Assembly (NCBI RefSeq): GCF_003605125.1
Contig: NZ_QPQT01000001.1
Location: 310,001 to 374,000 of the forward strand
Origin: Shewanella algidipiscicola
GTDB taxonomy: Bacteria; Pseudomonadota; Gammaproteobacteria; Enterobacterales; Shewanellaceae
Direction: 5' to 3'
Length of the DNA: 64,000 nucleotides
The notes under the pieces were generated by a model. The model was not told where the DNA came from, made no database searches, and saw only the letters and a list, made by a program, of their open reading frames with translations. How positions within the stretch are numbered: position 1 is the first letter of the stretch; each line of letters opens with the position of its first letter. This document shows positions 8,623 through 17,330 of this stretch, piece after piece. Made by a program: the position numbers and the translations under genes.

Positions 8623-9522
8623 TTACCCTTTGTTATTAAACTGCTCAAAAATACTCGAAAAATCACGCTTACCGTTACCTTGGCGGGCATGATTGACATA
8701 TAAACTGCGTGCCAAGGAGCCCATCGGGGTACTGGAATTAGACAGCAGCGCCGCTTCTTGCGACAGGCCTAAGTCTTTTACCATTAAATCCACCATAAAA
8801 CCGCCTTGGTAACCGTTCGATGACGGCACGCTTTGCATCACACCTGGACAGGGATTATATTTATCTAGCGCCCAATTACCACCACTACTGACTTTCATGA
8901 TCTCAGAAAGCACTTTTGGATCAAGACCATGATCTATCCCCATCTGTAATGATTCACTGGTACCGACCATTAAGACCGACAGCAACATATTGTTGCAGAT
9001 CTTAGCCACTTGCCCAGCGCCAGCGGCGCCCGCGTGGAATATATTCGCACCCATGGCATTTAATACCCCTTGGGCTTGGTCAAAGGCACTGTCACTACCG
9101 CCACAGATAAACGTAAGCGTGCCAGCACTCGCGCCGGCGGTACCGCCCGATACGGGCGCATCGATAAATTCTAACCCTTTAGCTTTGGCTTGCTCGGCAA
9201 CAAAACGCGCGCTCTGGGCATCAATGGTCGAGCAATCGATCAATAAGGTACCTTGGCCAACCACATCGATAATCCCTTTATTGGTATCGTCGCCAAGGTA
9301 TAAGGCGCGCACATGCTTGCCCGCAGGTAACATGGTGACCACGATATCGGCCGCTGCCGCAGCGGCGCAGGCACTCGGCGCTGGGATGGCGCCTTGCTCA
9401 CTCACATGATGCAGCGCATCTTTAGACAGATCGAACGCTTTAACGGTAAAACCCGCTTTTACTAGGTTAACCGCCATTGGGCCGCCCATGTTACCTAAAC
9501 CAATAAATGCAACCGTACTCAT
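8623..9522 (-). CDS. mmsB: 3-hydroxyisobutyrate dehydrogenase
   Basis: A 299-residue NAD-dependent beta-hydroxyacid dehydrogenase that oxidises 3-hydroxyisobutyrate to methylmalonate semialdehyde in valine degradation. The N-terminal Rossmann motif is FIGLGNMGGPMA (Gly8-x-Gly10-x2-Gly13). The substrate motif is FIDAPVSGGTAGA, and the catalytic Lys lies in GAGQVAKICNN. Length equals the family norm. It lies between the hydrolase that makes its substrate and the SDR gene, and mmsA in the same operon uses its product. Confidence 0.95.
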   Translation of the reverse strand: MSTVAFIGLGNMGGPMAVNLVKAGFTVKAFDLSKDALHHVSEQGAIPAPSACAAAAAADIVVTMLPAGKHVRALYLGDDTNKGIIDVVGQGTLLIDCSTIDAQSARFVAEQAKAKGLEFIDAPVSGGTAGASAGTLTFICGGSDSAFDQAQGVLNAMGANIFHAGAAGAGQVAKICNNMLLSVLMVGTSESLQMGIDHGLDPKVLSEIMKVSSGGNWALDKYNPCPGVMQSVPSSNGYQGGFMVDLMVKDLGLSQEAALLSNSSTPMGSLARSLYVNHARQGNGKRDFSSIFEQFNNKG

Positions 9523-9598
9523 ATTTCGCTCCTTTTAGGGGCTAAGTTGATAGGGTAATGGTCGCGGGGCGAAATCACCCCATCGACCTTATGGGCCA

Positions 9599-10732
9599 TT
9601 ATTGGCCTAGTGTGGCGAGCGGATGCTCTGCCGCCGCCCAAGGGGACGTCAGTAGCGCCGATACTGCCGCCTCTGGCACAGTGTCAACACTGGCGAACTT
9701 CCACTGCGGCTGGCGATCTTTATCGATAAGCAGTGCGCGCACCCCTTCGACAAAATCACCTATCGCGCAGCAGTTGCAGCTCAGTCCAAGCTCAAACTGA
9801 AACACTTGTTCAAGTGATAACTCTGTGCCTAAACGTGATTGTTCATACACCAGATGCAGACTCAGCGGGCTGCCCGCCAACAGGGTGTTAATTGCCCGTT
9901 CAAGCCAAGGTAGCTGATGTTGCGCCGCTGTCACTTTGGCCATGATCTGGGCTAAATCACCGCTCATTAACTCATCAATTAACCCTTGATTATCGGCCAA
10001 TGTGCTGGGGCCTATCGGGATAGCACAGCGACCCGACATCGCCTCAATTAATGCATTGAGTTTAGTATGATTGGCCCCAATATCGGCTTCCCAATCGACG
10101 CTCGACAGCGCGTCCAATAAGGGCTCTTTATCGGCACTATTCAAATAATGATTACCCAGCCCCACAAAATGAGCGTCGGCACCATTCATATTATAAGCGG
10201 TCATGCCGAGAAAACGGCCGATATGGCCAGGCATACGATTTAAGAAATAACTGCCCCCCACATCAGGGTAAAGTCCAATGGTCACCTCTGGCATGGCGAT
10301 GCGCGATTTTTCGGTGACAATGCGATGACTGGCGCCAGCCATGAGTCCGAGGCCGCCGCCCATCACTATGCCATCGCCCCACACCAAAACTGGTTTATCG
10401 AAGGTGTGCAGTAGATGATCTAAATGATACTCGTCGGTAAAAAACACCCTCGCCATCTCGGTCACTTCACCCGGCGTCTCTTTAGCGGCGTGATACAGGG
10501 CGCGTACATCGCCACCGGCGCAAAAGGCTTTCTCACCGGCACCATCTAACACCACCATGGCGATGGCATCATCTTGCGCCCACGCAGTCAGTTGACGCGT
10601 CAGCGCCTGGATCATCTCCATATTGAGCGCATTAAGCGCCTTTTCCATGTTCAGCGTGGCCACCCCGACCTGCATGCCCGATAAGGTGCCTAAGGTTTGA
10701 AATACCACACTATTGCTTTGCTCAATACTCAT
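9599..10732 (-). CDS. 3-hydroxyisobutyryl-CoA hydrolase
   Basis: A 377-residue crotonase-fold protein. It is too long for an enoyl-CoA hydratase and has the C-terminal extension of the 3-hydroxyisobutyryl-CoA hydrolase (HIBCH) family. Signs are the oxyanion segment MGGGLGLMAGASHRI and the HIBCH-type active site MPEVTIGLYPDVGGSYFLNR. It releases CoA from 3-hydroxyisobutyryl-CoA, the step that makes the valine pathway distinct. The start codon overlaps the stop of the upstream hydratase by one base (TAATG), so translation is probably coupled. A 76-base gap separates it from mmsB. Confidence 0.92.
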   Translation of the reverse strand: MSIEQSNSVVFQTLGTLSGMQVGVATLNMEKALNALNMEMIQALTRQLTAWAQDDAIAMVVLDGAGEKAFCAGGDVRALYHAAKETPGEVTEMARVFFTDEYHLDHLLHTFDKPVLVWGDGIVMGGGLGLMAGASHRIVTEKSRIAMPEVTIGLYPDVGGSYFLNRMPGHIGRFLGMTAYNMNGADAHFVGLGNHYLNSADKEPLLDALSSVDWEADIGANHTKLNALIEAMSGRCAIPIGPSTLADNQGLIDELMSGDLAQIMAKVTAAQHQLPWLERAINTLLAGSPLSLHLVYEQSRLGTELSLEQVFQFELGLSCNCCAIGDFVEGVRALLIDKDRQPQWKFASVDTVPEAAVSALLTSPWAAAEHPLATLGQ

Positions 10733-11505
10733 TAGCTATTGGTCCATTTTGCTGGGCGCTTCTCTAAAAACGCATTAACCCCCTCGGCCTGATCTTGGGT
10801 GTCAAACAGGCCAACAAATAATTCTCGCTCCAGCGGCAGCGCCTGAGAACGTGGCATAGAACGGCCCGCTTGAATCAACTGCTTACATACAGTCACGCTG
10901 CTTGGACTCTGGTTGGCCACTTTGGCCGCCAGCGTCATTGCAGCATCGAGCGCGCCACCTTTGGCCACGACCTCCTCGACCAACCTCAGTTGCAATGCTT
11001 TATCGGCATCGACACGCTCACCACATAAGATCATTCGCTTAGCCCAGCCTTCCCCGACTAAGGCGGTGAGATTTTGCGTGCCCCCCGCGCAAGGCAGTAA
11101 GCCGACGGTCGCCTCAGGCAATGCCATCACAGCTTGCGCTTCAGCGATGCGAATATCACAGGCAAGCGCCACCTCGAGACCGCCCCCCATGGCATAGCCG
11201 TTGATTGCGGCAATCGAGACACCACGAAAACCACTGAGGGCTTCGAACGCTTCGCCAAAATGTTTAGCCATGGTAGCCGCATTGCCTTTATCACCATCGG
11301 CAAACAGTTTGAGATCGGCACCAGCACTAAAGAATTTGTCGCCCTCACCCGTTAACACTAACGCGTAAATATCTTTGTTGGCGTTAAGTTCACTCACTTT
11401 TTGCTTAAGCAGCTGTAAACTGTCAGCCGTCCACGTGTTTGCAGGCGGATTGTTCATGGTTAAGATAGCCGTGTGGCCAACAATGGTTTCAATAATGGCA
11501 CTCAT
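10732..11505 (-). CDS. Enoyl-CoA hydratase (branched-chain)
   Basis: A 257-residue crotonase-family hydratase. Both catalytic glutamates are present, in GGGLEVALACD and ALPEATVGLLP, followed by CAGGTQNL. It hydrates methacrylyl-CoA (valine) or tiglyl-CoA (isoleucine), judging from its neighbours; the fold alone does not set the substrate. Length is typical. It overlaps the next gene by one base and follows the acyl-CoA dehydrogenase by 21 bases. Confidence 0.92.
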   Translation of the reverse strand: MSAIIETIVGHTAILTMNNPPANTWTADSLQLLKQKVSELNANKDIYALVLTGEGDKFFSAGADLKLFADGDKGNAATMAKHFGEAFEALSGFRGVSIAAINGYAMGGGLEVALACDIRIAEAQAVMALPEATVGLLPCAGGTQNLTALVGEGWAKRMILCGERVDADKALQLRLVEEVVAKGGALDAAMTLAAKVANQSPSSVTVCKQLIQAGRSMPRSQALPLERELFVGLFDTQDQAEGVNAFLEKRPAKWTNS

Positions 11506-11526
11506 TCTTAGTCTCCTTGGTCACAA

Positions 11527-12684
11527 TTACAGGATTGGGTTTGCATTCTCATCGAGCAAACGACGGGCAATGATCAACCGCATGATTTCATTGGTGCCTT
11601 CAAGTATTTGATGCACGCGCACATCGCGGAAATGGCGCTCTAATGGGTATTCGCGGATATAACCGTAACCGCCGTGAAGCTGCAAAGCACTATCGCAAAC
11701 GCTAAAGCCGATATCGGTGGCAAACCGTTTTGCCATGGCGCAATAAGCGGTCGCTTCAGGATCGCCACTGTCGAGTTTAAAAGCGGCTAAACGCACCATT
11801 TGCCTTGCGGCAACCAACTCGGTCGCCATATCGGCTAACTTGAACTGCAGCGCTTGAAACGCCGCAATCGGCTTACCAAACTGTTGGCGCTCGTTCAGAT
11901 ATTGGGTGGCGCGCGCCAGCGCCGCTTGCGCCGTGCCCACTGAGCAGGTGGCAATATTGATGCGGCCGCCATCTAAGCCCTTCATGGCAAACGTAAAACC
12001 TTGTCCCTCTTCGCCTAACAGATTGCTCACAGGCACTCGTACATTATCGAAGGTAATCTCACGGGTTGGCTGAGCGTTCCAGCCCATCTTATCTTCGGCT
12101 TTACCGTAACTAATCCCTGCAGCATCTGCTGGTACGGCAATGGCGGAGATCCCCTTAGGACCGGCTTCACCGGTGCGGCACATCACAACCAACATTTCGG
12201 TTGCGCCTGCGCCAGAGATAAACATCTTAGCGCCAGAGATCACGTATTCATCGCCTTCACGAATAGCTTTGGTTTTGAGTGACGCCGCATCACTGCCCGC
12301 GCCCGCCTCAGTTAAACAATAAGAGGCCAGTTTTTCGCCTGTGGTTAATGGCGCTGACCACTCATCGCGCAGGGTTTGCGAGCCAAAGCTGGTGATCATC
12401 CAAGTGGCCATATTATGAATAGTCAACATCGCCGTGGTGGCGGTGCAGCCCATAGATAACTGCTCGAAAATAATCGATGAGTCGAGGCGAGATAATCCCA
12501 TGCCGCCTTCCGATTCTGGCGAATACAAAGCACAAAAGCCCAGCTCGCCGGCTTTTTGAATCACCTCTTTTGGGAAGTAATGTTCTTCATCCCATTTAGC
12601 GGCAAAGGGAGCCAACTCTTCATTGGCAAATTGGGTTGCCAGCTCGGCAAACTGACGTTGGTCTTCATTCAGATTAAAATCCAT
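11527..12684 (-). CDS. Acyl-CoA dehydrogenase (isobutyryl/2-methylbutyryl type)
   Basis: A 385-residue FAD enzyme that oxidises a branched short-chain acyl-CoA and passes electrons to ETF. Seen: the N-terminal helical domain; the FAD/substrate segment YCLTEAGAGSDAASLKT; the signature QLHGGYGYIREYPLERHFRD; and the catalytic Glu362 in HQILEGTNEIMRLIIARRLL. Glu in the loop near the C-terminus is the position used by isobutyryl-CoA and short-chain dehydrogenases, not the isovaleryl type. It would supply methacrylyl-CoA or tiglyl-CoA to the hydratase that follows. A 196-base gap with a strong hairpin separates it from mmsA. Confidence 0.93.
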   Translation of the reverse strand: MDFNLNEDQRQFAELATQFANEELAPFAAKWDEEHYFPKEVIQKAGELGFCALYSPESEGGMGLSRLDSSIIFEQLSMGCTATTAMLTIHNMATWMITSFGSQTLRDEWSAPLTTGEKLASYCLTEAGAGSDAASLKTKAIREGDEYVISGAKMFISGAGATEMLVVMCRTGEAGPKGISAIAVPADAAGISYGKAEDKMGWNAQPTREITFDNVRVPVSNLLGEEGQGFTFAMKGLDGGRINIATCSVGTAQAALARATQYLNERQQFGKPIAAFQALQFKLADMATELVAARQMVRLAAFKLDSGDPEATAYCAMAKRFATDIGFSVCDSALQLHGGYGYIREYPLERHFRDVRVHQILEGTNEIMRLIIARRLLDENANPIL

Positions 12685-12816
12685 CTGATTAACTCCTTGT
12701 GCACCTGTGATTATTCGCCGTTATATTGCTGGTTAACGACTTGATTATATTGGTGCATTGCTTGTTGATTGTAGAATATAAGGTTAAGGGTTGTGCCCAA
12801 GCAGCGCCTTACGCCA

Positions 12817-12844
12817 TGGGGGCTAAGCAGAAACTTAGCCCCCA
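12817..12844 (-). other. Intercistronic hairpin between mmsA and the acyl-CoA dehydrogenase gene
   Basis: TGGGGGCTAAG pairs perfectly with CTTAGCCCCCA over 11 bp with a 6-base CAGAAA loop. No T-tract follows on either strand. It is likely an mRNA stability or processing element, or a partial attenuator, inside the operon. A related stem (GGGCTAA) lies on the other side of mmsA. Confidence 0.6.
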
Positions 12845-12880
12845 CACAAACAGCTCGGCAGCCTCCCACGCAAGGCTCAC

Positions 12881-14386
12881 CTATTTTAATGCTATGGTCA
12901 TATTCGGCGCGTGATGCTCAGCATCTGAGATGTCCGACTCAAACCAGCGTGCGGTGATGGTCTTAGTCTCAGTGTAGAAACGCACCGCCTGCTTACCGTA
13001 GGCGTGCTGATCGCCATAGAAACTGCCTTTCCAGCCGGTAAATGAGAAGAAAGGCAGTGGCACAGGAATTGGCACGTTAATTCCCACCTGACCCACTTCA
13101 ATATTATGCTGATACTTACGCGCCGCCGCGCCGCTAGCCGTAAAGATAGAGGTACCGTTGCCGTAAGGGCTGGCGTTGACTATCTCAATCGCCTCTTCAA
13201 GGGTGTCACTTTCCATGCAGCACAGCACGGGACCAAAGATCTCCTCTTGGTAGATACTCATGTCCGTGGTCACATTGGTGAACATGGTCGGGCCAACCCA
13301 GTTACCACTCTCATAGCCTTCGACCGTAAAATCGCTGCCATCGAGTAAACATTCGGCGCCCTCTGCTTTGCCTTGAGCAATTAATTTCAATACGCGCGCT
13401 TTCGCGGCGGGGCTGATAACGGGGCCATAGGCAGCCTCTTTATCATCCCATAAGCCGGGTCTCACCTTTGCGATAGCATCACGCAGCTCGGGGATCCAGT
13501 TTTTCGCTTCACCGACAAATACCGCCACCGACAGCGCCATACAGCGCTGCCCCGCAGCACCAACCGATGCACCGACTAAGTTATTAATCACTTGCTGTTT
13601 ATTGGCATCAGGCATGATCACGCAGTGGTTTTTAGCGCCGGCGAACGCTTGCACACGTTTAAGATTGTCGGTACCCGTCTTGTAGATGTATTGCCCAACG
13701 CCAACGGACCCAACAAAAGAAATGGCTTTAATATCTTGATGGGTCAGCAGTACATCGACCGCGGTTTTATCGCCATGAACGAGCTGCAACACCCCTTTGG
13801 GCGCGCCCGCTTCTTCAAACAGTTCTACAAGACGCTGTGGCGTCATCGGATCTTGCTCCGACGGCTTAAGCACAAAGGTATTACCGCAGGCGATCGCCAA
13901 AGGGAACATCCATAATGGGATCATCGCGGGAAAGTTAAACGGCGTGATACCGGCGCAAACCCCCAAAGGCTGGGTATAGCTATAGGTATCGATGCTGCGC
14001 GCCACATTTTCAACGGTTTCGCCCATGATGAGGTTAGCAATGTTGCAGGCATGCTCAGCCACTTCGATGCCGCGCCACACATCGCCTTTGGCATCTTCAA
14101 AGGTTTTCCCTGTTTCTTGAGCTAGAATCGTGGCAATTTCATCATGATGGGCTTTTAGCAGATGTTGATAGCGAAACATGACCCGCGCACGCTCTGATAC
14201 TGGCACCTCTTTCCAGGTAGCAAAGGCGTGTTTCGCACTGGCAATGGCCGTTTCCACTTCTGATGGCGTTGCCGCATTAATGGTCGCTATCACTGCATTA
14301 TTGGCCGGATTAGTTACCGAGATCTGCTGCGTTCCTTGGCCTAAAGTAAATTCACCATCGATGTAATGTTTAACTTGAATCGTCAT
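12881..14386 (-). CDS. mmsA: Methylmalonate-semialdehyde dehydrogenase (CoA-acylating)
   Basis: A 501-residue aldehyde dehydrogenase-fold enzyme that converts methylmalonate semialdehyde plus CoA and NAD to propionyl-CoA. The catalytic Cys282 is in [17 protein letters not shown], preceded by the cofactor segment [14 protein letters not shown]. MmsA-specific motifs are present ([40 protein letters not shown]). The non-CoA family Glu is replaced, as expected for the CoA-acylating branch. It follows the thiolase gene after 116 bases. With mmsB and the hydrolase it completes the valine branch. Confidence 0.96.
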   Translation of the reverse strand: MTIQVKHYIDGEFTLGQGTQQISVTNPANNAVIATINAATPSEVETAIASAKHAFATWKEVPVSERARVMFRYQHLLKAHHDEIATILAQETGKTFEDAKGDVWRGIEVAEHACNIANLIMGETVENVARSIDTYSYTQPLGVCAGITPFNFPAMIPLWMFPLAIACGNTFVLKPSEQDPMTPQRLVELFEEAGAPKGVLQLVHGDKTAVDVLLTHQDIKAISFVGSVGVGQYIYKTGTDNLKRVQAFAGAKNHCVIMPDANKQQVINNLVGASVGAAGQRCMALSVAVFVGEAKNWIPELRDAIAKVRPGLWDDKEAAYGPVISPAAKARVLKLIAQGKAEGAECLLDGSDFTVEGYESGNWVGPTMFTNVTTDMSIYQEEIFGPVLCCMESDTLEEAIEIVNASPYGNGTSIFTASGAAARKYQHNIEVGQVGINVPIPVPLPFFSFTGWKGSFYGDQHAYGKQAVRFYTETKTITARWFESDISDAEHHAPNMTIALK

Positions 14387-14470
14387 ATTGCTTTCCTAAG
14401 ATCTTTTTAACTAAGACAAAAATGTAAGTGACAACTAAAAACTCACACCGTTAACAGAGGTTTTGCCAAT

Positions 14471-14491
14471 GGGCTAACAGATGATTAGCCC
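14471..14491 (-). other. Intercistronic hairpin between thiolase gene and mmsA
   Basis: GGGCTAA (14471-14477) pairs with TTAGCCC (14485-14491) across a 7-base loop. It is related in stem sequence to the hairpin on the other side of mmsA. There is no T-tract. Confidence 0.45.
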
Positions 14492-14502
14492 GAGCAAATG
14501 GA

Positions 14503-15693
14503 TTAAATTTCAATCGCCATCGCAGTAGCTTCACCACCACCGATACATAAAGATGCCACACCACGCTTAAGCCCTTTAGCCTTTAAGGCATGGATTAAGG
14601 TAACCAGTACCCGCGCACCAGAGCAGCCTATCGGGTGTCCGAGCGCGCAGGCGCCGCCGTTAACGTTAACTTTAGCTTCATCCAATCCGAGTTCTGAAAT
14701 GGCGAGCATGGTGACCATGGCAAAGGCTTCGTTGATCTCAAAGAGATCAACATCGGCTTTATTCCAGCTGACGTTGTCGAGCAACTTAGTCATGGCGCCG
14801 ACTGGGGCTGTCGTAAACATCGATGGCTCTTGGGCATGAGTCGTATGACCTTTGATAGTTGCCAGCACCTCAAGCCCCCGCAGCTTGGCTTGCTCACGGG
14901 TCATGAGCATGAGTGCCGCCGCGCCATCGGAAATTGAGCTGGAGTTGGCCGCCGTGATAGTACCGTCCTTGGCAAATGCGGGGCGCAGTGTGGGGATCTT
15001 TTCAGGACGGGCATTACCGGGTTGCTCATCGGTGTCGATAACCAGATCGCCACGACGACTACTTACTGTTACTGGGGTAATCTCAGCTTTAAACGCCCCA
15101 GCTTCAATCGCCGCATTGGCTTTTTGCAGTGAACTTAGGGCAAAGTTATCCATCGCTTCACGGCTAATAGAAAAATCATCGGCGGTCTTTTGGGCAAAGG
15201 TGCCCATAGCCCCGCCGGTATAGGCATCTTCAAGGCCATCGAGGAACATGTGATCCATCACTTTACCGTGTCCCATACGCATGCCACCACGGGCTTTATC
15301 CAGTAGGTAAGGCGCTTGACTCATGCTCTCCATGCCGCCGGCGATAACAACATTGGCACTGCCTGCTTTAATTAGATCATGGGCTAACATCACCGTTTTC
15401 ATCCCAGAGCCACAGACTTTATTGACTGTGGTGGCGCCCACAGATAATGGCAAATCGGCGCCTAAAGTGGCTTGACGGGCCGGCGCTTGACCAAGACCCG
15501 CTGGTAAAACACACCCCATGAGCACTTCATCAACATCATTGCCTGCAAGCTGAGTGAAATCCATCAAGCCTTTGATGGCTGTGGCTGCCAGTGTTGGCGA
15601 TGCCACGCTCGACAGTGCGCCTTGAAAGCCGCCCATTGGCGTGCGCTTAGCTGCCACAATCACGATATCTTGATTTGTTTGCTCGTTAGTCAT
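14503..15693 (-). CDS. Acetyl-CoA C-acyltransferase (thiolase)
   Basis: A 396-residue thiolase. The acyl-accepting Cys94 is in NKVCGSGMKT, the active-site His in ALGHPIGCSGARV and the second Cys in ASLCIGGGEATAMAIE. In this context it should cleave 2-methylacetoacetyl-CoA to acetyl-CoA and propionyl-CoA, the end of isoleucine degradation. The sequence alone also fits acetoacetyl-CoA thiolase (AtoB type). The ATG at 15693 was chosen because GGAG lies 6 bases upstream within MERK, so the longer in-frame starts would bury the ribosome-binding site. It is the first gene of the seven-gene operon, with a LiuR-like operator about 90 bases upstream. Confidence 0.93.
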   Translation of the reverse strand: MTNEQTNQDIVIVAAKRTPMGGFQGALSSVASPTLAATAIKGLMDFTQLAGNDVDEVLMGCVLPAGLGQAPARQATLGADLPLSVGATTVNKVCGSGMKTVMLAHDLIKAGSANVVIAGGMESMSQAPYLLDKARGGMRMGHGKVMDHMFLDGLEDAYTGGAMGTFAQKTADDFSISREAMDNFALSSLQKANAAIEAGAFKAEITPVTVSSRRGDLVIDTDEQPGNARPEKIPTLRPAFAKDGTITAANSSSISDGAAALMLMTREQAKLRGLEVLATIKGHTTHAQEPSMFTTAPVGAMTKLLDNVSWNKADVDLFEINEAFAMVTMLAISELGLDEAKVNVNGGACALGHPIGCSGARVLVTLIHALKAKGLKRGVASLCIGGGEATAMAIEI

Positions 15694-15699
15694 CTTCCG

Positions 15700-16050
15700 C
15701 TCCATCTCGGTATTTTTTGCTCGAACCACATGTTGATACCACGTGACGAACTGTGATCAATTTCAAATAATATCACTGTGACGTTTACGCGAACGTAAAG
15801 CAAGTGTTAACTCGCCAAAATGGTATAACTTTAGTCTAAGGTTTTGTCAGTCTGGATTTACACTTTGGCGTAATGTGCATGAATGGCCAAAAAAATTGCT
15901 GGCAGATAAAGAGAGGACACCTGCCACGATAAAGACAAGCGAATTTGAACGGTAAAAATTTACACCATTAAAAATCAAAAACTTAAATTAAAAGTGCCAA
16001 TGAAAGGCTATCGATAAAAGCTAGGCATAAGATCAAGTTATCGGCAATCA
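15700..16050. other. Intergenic region upstream of the branched-chain operon
   Basis: About 350 bases without a gene lie between the thiolase start and the S51 peptidase stop. Apart from the LiuR-like repeat it is AT-rich and I see no hairpin strong enough to call a terminator for the S51 gene side. Confidence 0.6.
15767..15799 (-). promoter_or_regulatory. Promoter region with LiuR-like inverted repeat
   Basis: TTTACG-CGAA-CGTAAA (15784-15799) is a perfect 6+6 inverted repeat. It resembles, from memory, the 16-bp site of LiuR, the MerR-family regulator of branched-chain amino-acid degradation in Shewanella and relatives. A -10-like TATTAT lies on the minus strand at 15767-15772, so the repeat would overlap the -35 region. 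Regulator assignment is inference. Confidence 0.6.
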
Positions 16051-16785
16051 TTAAGTGAGCGCCATCAAGGCTACACCGTCAAACAATAACGGTTGACCAA
16101 AACCGATTAGCTGCTGTTCTCGATAGACCAGAGCATCACTATCGGCGCATAAAATTAGCGGATATTGAGCCAATTCTTGTGACGCGATAAGCTGAGCCGC
16201 CGCGACGCTGATATCGACCCCATGCTGGCTAAAATCAACATGGGGAACAAATTGGTAGGGTAATAAGCCTAACGCCGACAAGTTGTCCAGTTGCACTTGG
16301 TTGTGATCGCCACATAAAGAGGCTGAAGTAATGTTTGGTGTCATTAACATCGCTCCGGCGCTTAAGCCGATCATTGCCGCCCCCTTTGCCGCAAAGGCTT
16401 GCAAGCACTCCATCGCACCGCGCTGCTGTATAGCGGCAAGAAACGCAAAGGTGTCACCGCCAGCAAGATGAATCGCATCACATTGGCATAAAGCCTGTAA
16501 TGCGGACGCTGAATAGTCTTGTTGCAGGTCGGTATAACAGCAAAGCTCAGCGCCGAGTGCAGCATAGGCCACTTGGGTTTGCCTGTAATAATCCCGTTCA
16601 GGCTCATGCGCAGAGGCAAGGTAACCCACTTTAATAGGAGCTACGCGAGGCAAATGAGCCTCTGTTAACGCATCCAACACGCAGGCGATGGCTTGCTGCG
16701 CCGCGCTGCAGTGAAAGTCGCTCAATAACGCTAATGTTAATTTACCCGTCAAACGGCACGTCCTTATCTCAGTTGTTATATTCAT
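16051..16785 (-). CDS. Peptidase S51 family protein (dipeptidase E/cyanophycinase-like)
   Basis: A 244-residue class-I glutamine-amidotransferase-like fold. The catalytic Ser142 sits in the nucleophile elbow MIGLSAGAML, preceded by LAGGDTFAF (residues 108-115). This is the S51 layout shared by aspartyl dipeptidase (PepE) and cyanophycinase. The N-terminal strand (LTLALLSDF, KVGYLASAH) fits the family, and length matches PepE (about 230). There is no signal peptide, so it is cytoplasmic. It is last of a three-gene operon with an N4BP2-like kinase (29 bases upstream) and cobB. The substrate cannot be told; an isoaspartyl or Asp-X dipeptide is the family default. Confidence 0.75.
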   Translation of the reverse strand: MNITTEIRTCRLTGKLTLALLSDFHCSAAQQAIACVLDALTEAHLPRVAPIKVGYLASAHEPERDYYRQTQVAYAALGAELCCYTDLQQDYSASALQALCQCDAIHLAGGDTFAFLAAIQQRGAMECLQAFAAKGAAMIGLSAGAMLMTPNITSASLCGDHNQVQLDNLSALGLLPYQFVPHVDFSQHGVDISVAAAQLIASQELAQYPLILCADSDALVYREQQLIGFGQPLLFDGVALMALT

Positions 16786-16814
16786 GCTGCAATGCAGCCA
16801 CCAGACGTGCCGAT

Positions 16815-17330
16815 TTAAAAATCTTCAAATTGTTTGGCCATAGCGCAAATTTGCTTTAATCCCACCCCATGCTGATTACGCTCGGCGCACATTTGCTGAT
16901 GCGCATCATTCAGCGGCTTGCCAATTAACACAATACGCACCCGATACCCTAGCGCCTTTGCTGCCGCGTCGTAGGCCATGTATTCCCAATAGGCCATATT
17001 GGTATTATCACAGATAACAATCGGCTCACTCCGTGCCAACGCCTGAATAAACAGGGTTAAATTACGTTGATGGTATTCACTCAACCGACTGGCATTAAAC
17101 TGGTACTGCCCCTGTTGATAAAATAAGTTATCGGTCGAAAAATAACCCCGCTGCCTTATTTGTTGCGCTACTGCCGGAGGCTGCGCTGCAATAAACTGCT
17201 CGACCCAATAACTTTTACCGCTACCAGGCAAGCCGCGCATGATAATCGCTAACTTGTCAGCCTGAACATTCTGACTGGCCAGCATCCCATCAAGCGCGGT
17301 GCTTGTATCAAGCTCTATATCTAATTGCAT
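16815..17330 (-). CDS. P-loop kinase of the N4BP2-like (AAA_33) family
   Basis: A 171-residue P-loop NTPase. Walker A is MRGLPGSGKS (Gly33-Lys39). FSTDNLFY (about 64-71) and the Walker B-like VICDNTNMAYWEYMAY (about 106-121) follow, then ERNQHGVGLKQICAM near the C-terminus. The order 'RGLPGSGK - FSTD..F - DNTN..WE..PYA - ER..HGV...I..M' is that of the eukaryotic N4BP2L1/N4BP2L2 proteins and polynucleotide-kinase-like domains, so a nucleoside, nucleotide or polynucleotide 5' phosphotransferase is likely. There is no partner nuclease domain. The start overlaps the cobB stop by one base, suggesting coupled translation. The function is not established as far as I know. Confidence 0.75.
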   Translation of the reverse strand: MQLDIELDTSTALDGMLASQNVQADKLAIIMRGLPGSGKSYWVEQFIAAQPPAVAQQIRQRGYFSTDNLFYQQGQYQFNASRLSEYHQRNLTLFIQALARSEPIVICDNTNMAYWEYMAYDAAAKALGYRVRIVLIGKPLNDAHQQMCAERNQHGVGLKQICAMAKQFEDF

